A stretch of DNA of 16,208 nt from JALOOE01 sp964423545. Lineage in GTDB: Bacteria > Chloroflexota > Anaerolineae > CG2-30-64-16. A program made the position numbers and the translations under genes. Where the stretch lies: assembly GCA_964423545.1 (NCBI GenBank), contig CAYRFV010000113.1, positions 1-16,208 on the forward strand. Reading direction: 5' to 3'. Of this stretch, positions 14,122-16,208 are shown piece after piece; position 1 is the stretch's first letter; each line of letters begins with the position of its first letter. The notes under the pieces were generated by a model. That model ran no database searches, had not been told where the DNA came from, and was given only the letters and a program-made list of their open reading frames with translations.

Positions 14122-15669
14122 ATGACACTCCAAACCTCTCCAACCCTGCCGCGGCCGAGCCCGACAACGATCGTCATCTTCGGGGCCAGCGGCGACCTGA
14201 CGGAACGCAAGCTGATCCCCGCGCTCTACACACTGGACCTGGAGGGCCGACTGCCTGAGCGGTATGCGGTCATCGGCGTGGCGCGCAGCGAGTACACCGA
14301 TGAGGGGTTCCGAGCGCATCTTCGTGAACCTGCGCAGGCTCATGCGCGGCTTGCCGGGCAAGATGCCGCCGCGTGGGAGCGTTTCGCCACACACCTGCAC
14401 TATTGCCAGGGCGCGTATGACGACCCGGCAACCTATGCCGCACTGGCCGAGCGGATGACCGAGATGGATGATGCCTGCGATACGTGCGGCAACCACCTGT
14501 TCTACCTGGCAACCCCGCCGCAGCTCTATCCGGTGATCGTGGCCCACCTCGGCGCGGCCGGGCTCAATCGCCGGGGCAGCGCCGGCCAGAACGGCTTTGT
14601 GCGCATCATCATCGAGAAGCCGTTTGGCCATGATCTTGCCAGTGCACAGGCGCTGAATGCCCAGGTGCACGAGGTGTTCGATGAGGCCCAGGTCTATCGC
14701 ATCGACCACTACCTGGGCAAAGAAACCGTGCAGAACATCATGGTGTTCCGCTTCGGCAACGCGATCTTCGAGCCGGTGTGGAACCGCAACTATGTGGATC
14801 ACGTGCAGATCACGGTGGCGGAGAGCGTCGGGGTCGGCCAGCGCGCCGGCTTCTATGATGCCGCCGGGGTGCTGCGGGATGTGTTTCAGAACCACTTGCT
14901 GCAACTGATGACGCTGATCGCGATCGAGCCGCCCGCTGCGTTCAACGCCGAGTTCCTGCGCGATGAAAAGGGCAAGGTGCTGCAGGCGGTGCGGCCGATG
15001 CGCTTCGACGAAGTGCCTGCGGCGACGGTGCGCGGCCAATACCGCACCTATCGCGACGAGCGCGGCGTGCGGCCCGGCTCCACGACCGCAACATTTGCCG
15101 CGGTGCGTCTCCAGATCGACAACTGGCGCTGGCAGGGCGTGCCTTTCTATCTCCGCTCCGGCAAGCTGTTGGCGAGCAAAGCGACCGAGATCACGGTGCA
15201 GTTCAAGGATGTGCCACACAAGCTGTTCCCGCAGTCCGAGAGCGGCGCGCCCCAGGCGAACTTCATCACCTTCTGCATCCAGCCCGAAGAAGGTCTGCAC
15301 TTGCGGTTCGAGACGAAGATACCCGGCGCAGGCATGCGGATGCGGCCGGTCGAGATGGACTTTCAGTTCGGCAAGGAGTTCGGTGCGGCGGCGCTGCCCG
15401 ACGCGTATGAGCGGCTGCTGCTGGATGCGCTGACCGGCGATGCATCGCTCTTCGCGCGCGCCGATGAGATCGAGCTGAGCTGGCAGATCATCGACCCGAT
15501 CCAGGCCGGTTGGGATGCTTCGGACGCGGCGCTGCCCTCGGCGCAAGGGTGGCGCACCGAGACCGCGCCGCCGCTGGAATTCTATGAGAAGGGCGCCTGG
15601 GGGCCGCCCGGTGCGGATCGCATGCTGGCCCAGGTCGGAAGGCACTGGCGCATCAGTTGCAGCGGATGA
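14122..15669 (+). CDS. zwf: Glucose-6-phosphate 1-dehydrogenase
   Basis: A 515-residue cytoplasmic enzyme oxidising glucose 6-phosphate to 6-phosphogluconolactone with NAD(P)+, the entry to the oxidative pentose phosphate pathway. The Rossmann motif FGASGDLTERK spans residues 20-30, EKPFGHD is at 165-171, the substrate signature RIDHYLGKE at 193-201, and the catalytic-base His258 lies in VFQNHLLQLM. GVPFYLRSGK and an end rich in aromatic residues also fit. Length and motifs look intact. The ribosome site before ATG 14122 is weak (GTGAG). With rpiB upstream it supplies pentose phosphates and reductant, both relevant to the sugar-activation genes of the cluster. Confidence 0.95.
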   Translation: MTLQTSPTLPRPSPTTIVIFGASGDLTERKLIPALYTLDLEGRLPERYAVIGVARSEYTDEGFRAHLREPAQAHARLAGQDAAAWERFATHLHYCQGAYDDPATYAALAERMTEMDDACDTCGNHLFYLATPPQLYPVIVAHLGAAGLNRRGSAGQNGFVRIIIEKPFGHDLASAQALNAQVHEVFDEAQVYRIDHYLGKETVQNIMVFRFGNAIFEPVWNRNYVDHVQITVAESVGVGQRAGFYDAAGVLRDVFQNHLLQLMTLIAIEPPAAFNAEFLRDEKGKVLQAVRPMRFDEVPAATVRGQYRTYRDERGVRPGSTTATFAAVRLQIDNWRWQGVPFYLRSGKLLASKATEITVQFKDVPHKLFPQSESGAPQANFITFCIQPEEGLHLRFETKIPGAGMRMRPVEMDFQFGKEFGAAALPDAYERLLLDALTGDASLFARADEIELSWQIIDPIQAGWDASDAALPSAQGWRTETAPPLEFYEKGAWGPPGADRMLAQVGRHWRISCSG

Positions 15670-15687
15670 GCGTACGGGATATTCCAT

Positions 15688-16137
15688 ATGGGCAAACGTG
15701 GTGAAGGCTGGTTTCTCATCCAGATGGCGCTCTTCGCGCTGATCCTGCTGGCATCGCGCATCGGCCTGTGGGTGTTTCCGACGTGGCTGCGCGGCCTCGG
15801 CGGCGTATTCCTGGCGGTCGGCGGCGCGCTGGGGACGCTGGGTTTGCTGGCGCTTGGCCGCAACCTCAGTCCTTTCCCCAAGCCGATCGAAGGAGGCGCC
15901 CTGGTGACGACCGGCGTCTACGGGATCGTGCGCCATCCGATCTATGCCGGCCTGATCCTGGGCACGCTGGGCTGGGGGTTGCTGATGAGCAGCGTGTTGG
16001 GTGTCGCCCTGGCTGGCGTGCTCTTTCTATTCTTCGATCGGAAATCGCGGCGCGAGGAGGCGTGGCTGCAGGAGGCCTATCCGGGATATGGTGAATACCG
16101 TATGCGGGTGAAAAAGCTGATTCCGTGGCTCTACTGA
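15688..16137 (+). CDS. Isoprenylcysteine carboxyl methyltransferase-like membrane protein
   Basis: A 149-residue membrane protein of the ICMT / phospholipid methyltransferase-like group, which uses S-adenosylmethionine to methylate lipid or lipid-linked substrates. Three to four membrane helices are visible (about residues 9-29, 35-56, 85-115). The family signature is present: GVYGIVRHPIYAGLIL with Arg82-His83-Pro84, then FDRKSRREEAWLQEAYPGYGEY with Glu123-Glu124, ending RVKKLIPWLY. ATG 15688 lies 18 bases after the zwf stop; the ribosome site is poor. Bacterial members are mostly uncharacterised, so the substrate is unknown. It may be the last gene of the operon. Confidence 0.82.
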   Translation: MGKRGEGWFLIQMALFALILLASRIGLWVFPTWLRGLGGVFLAVGGALGTLGLLALGRNLSPFPKPIEGGALVTTGVYGIVRHPIYAGLILGTLGWGLLMSSVLGVALAGVLFLFFDRKSRREEAWLQEAYPGYGEYRMRVKKLIPWLY

Positions 16138-16181
16138 CGAGTGCAATGGTCTCTCAGCCGTGATTTGACAGGGTGGTGGTG

Positions 16182-16198
16182 ACGACTTCAGTCGTTTT
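16182..16198 (+). repeat. Short palindrome ACGAC-TTCA-GTCGT with T-run
   Basis: A perfect five-base stem with a TTCA loop, the last T of the stem starting a four-T run (16195-16198). It lies 45 bases after the last gene. It may be a weak terminator. The CGACTTCAGTCG core resembles dispersed palindromic repeats I recall from cyanobacteria and Chloroflexota genomes (from memory, not checked), so it may be the edge of such an element cut by the window end. Confidence 0.4.
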
Positions 16199-16208
16199 CG
16201 TGCCGGAC

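Noticed and set aside
13531..15936. 801-codon minus-strand open frame
   Set aside because: It is antisense to rpiB and zwf, both with clear catalytic motifs. The His/Arg/Gln-rich composition is typical of shadow frames.

Overview
The window is GC-rich bacterial DNA, most likely from a Chloroflexota member (Roseiflexus/Chloroflexus-like). This is an inference from the long Thr/Ala/Pro linkers behind lipoprotein cysteines, the DUF4405-type membrane protein and the style of the genes; there is no 16S or other marker. One run of exactly 100 N (7696-7795) is an assembly gap, so this is a scaffold. No tRNA, rRNA, CRISPR array or complete mobile element was recognised.

Left part, minus strand (1-6522). 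Reading in the direction of transcription there is a fatty-acid pair, fabF (6522-5275) and fabH (5275-3974), overlapping by one base and closed by a strong intrinsic terminator (3901-3954). FabH carries an unusual tail of about 95 residues. Next comes a secreted PQQ-type sugar dehydrogenase lipoprotein (3777-2350). Behind it lies a decayed remnant of an F420/NADP oxidoreductase-like gene (2334-2005) with no 5' half and an internal stop, followed by an 18-bp hairpin. Then come a solute-binding lipoprotein (1681-335) and the first 91 codons of a glycerate 2-kinase (301-26) that stops in the middle of its N-terminal domain.

Middle, plus strand (6827-8220). A four-helix DUF4405-like membrane protein, built from two copies of a 93-residue unit with matching histidines, is followed by a secreted Gly/Gln-rich protein interrupted by the assembly gap. 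They look like a two-gene envelope module.

Right part, plus strand (8412-16137). Seven closely spaced co-directional genes probably form an operon behind a candidate promoter at 8350-8378. They are a GalU-like nucleotidyltransferase with an altered active-site segment, a 1143-residue fusion of a fucokinase-type GHMP kinase and a UDPGP-type pyrophosphorylase, a THEP1-like NTPase, a small membrane protein, ribose-5-phosphate isomerase B, glucose-6-phosphate dehydrogenase and an isoprenylcysteine-methyltransferase-like membrane protein. Together these suggest sugar phosphorylation and nucleotide activation tied to the pentose phosphate pathway. The fusion, with kinase first and pyrophosphorylase last (the reverse of known bacterial and plant fucose-salvage fusions) and an altered kinase phosphate loop, is the best candidate here for undescribed biology.
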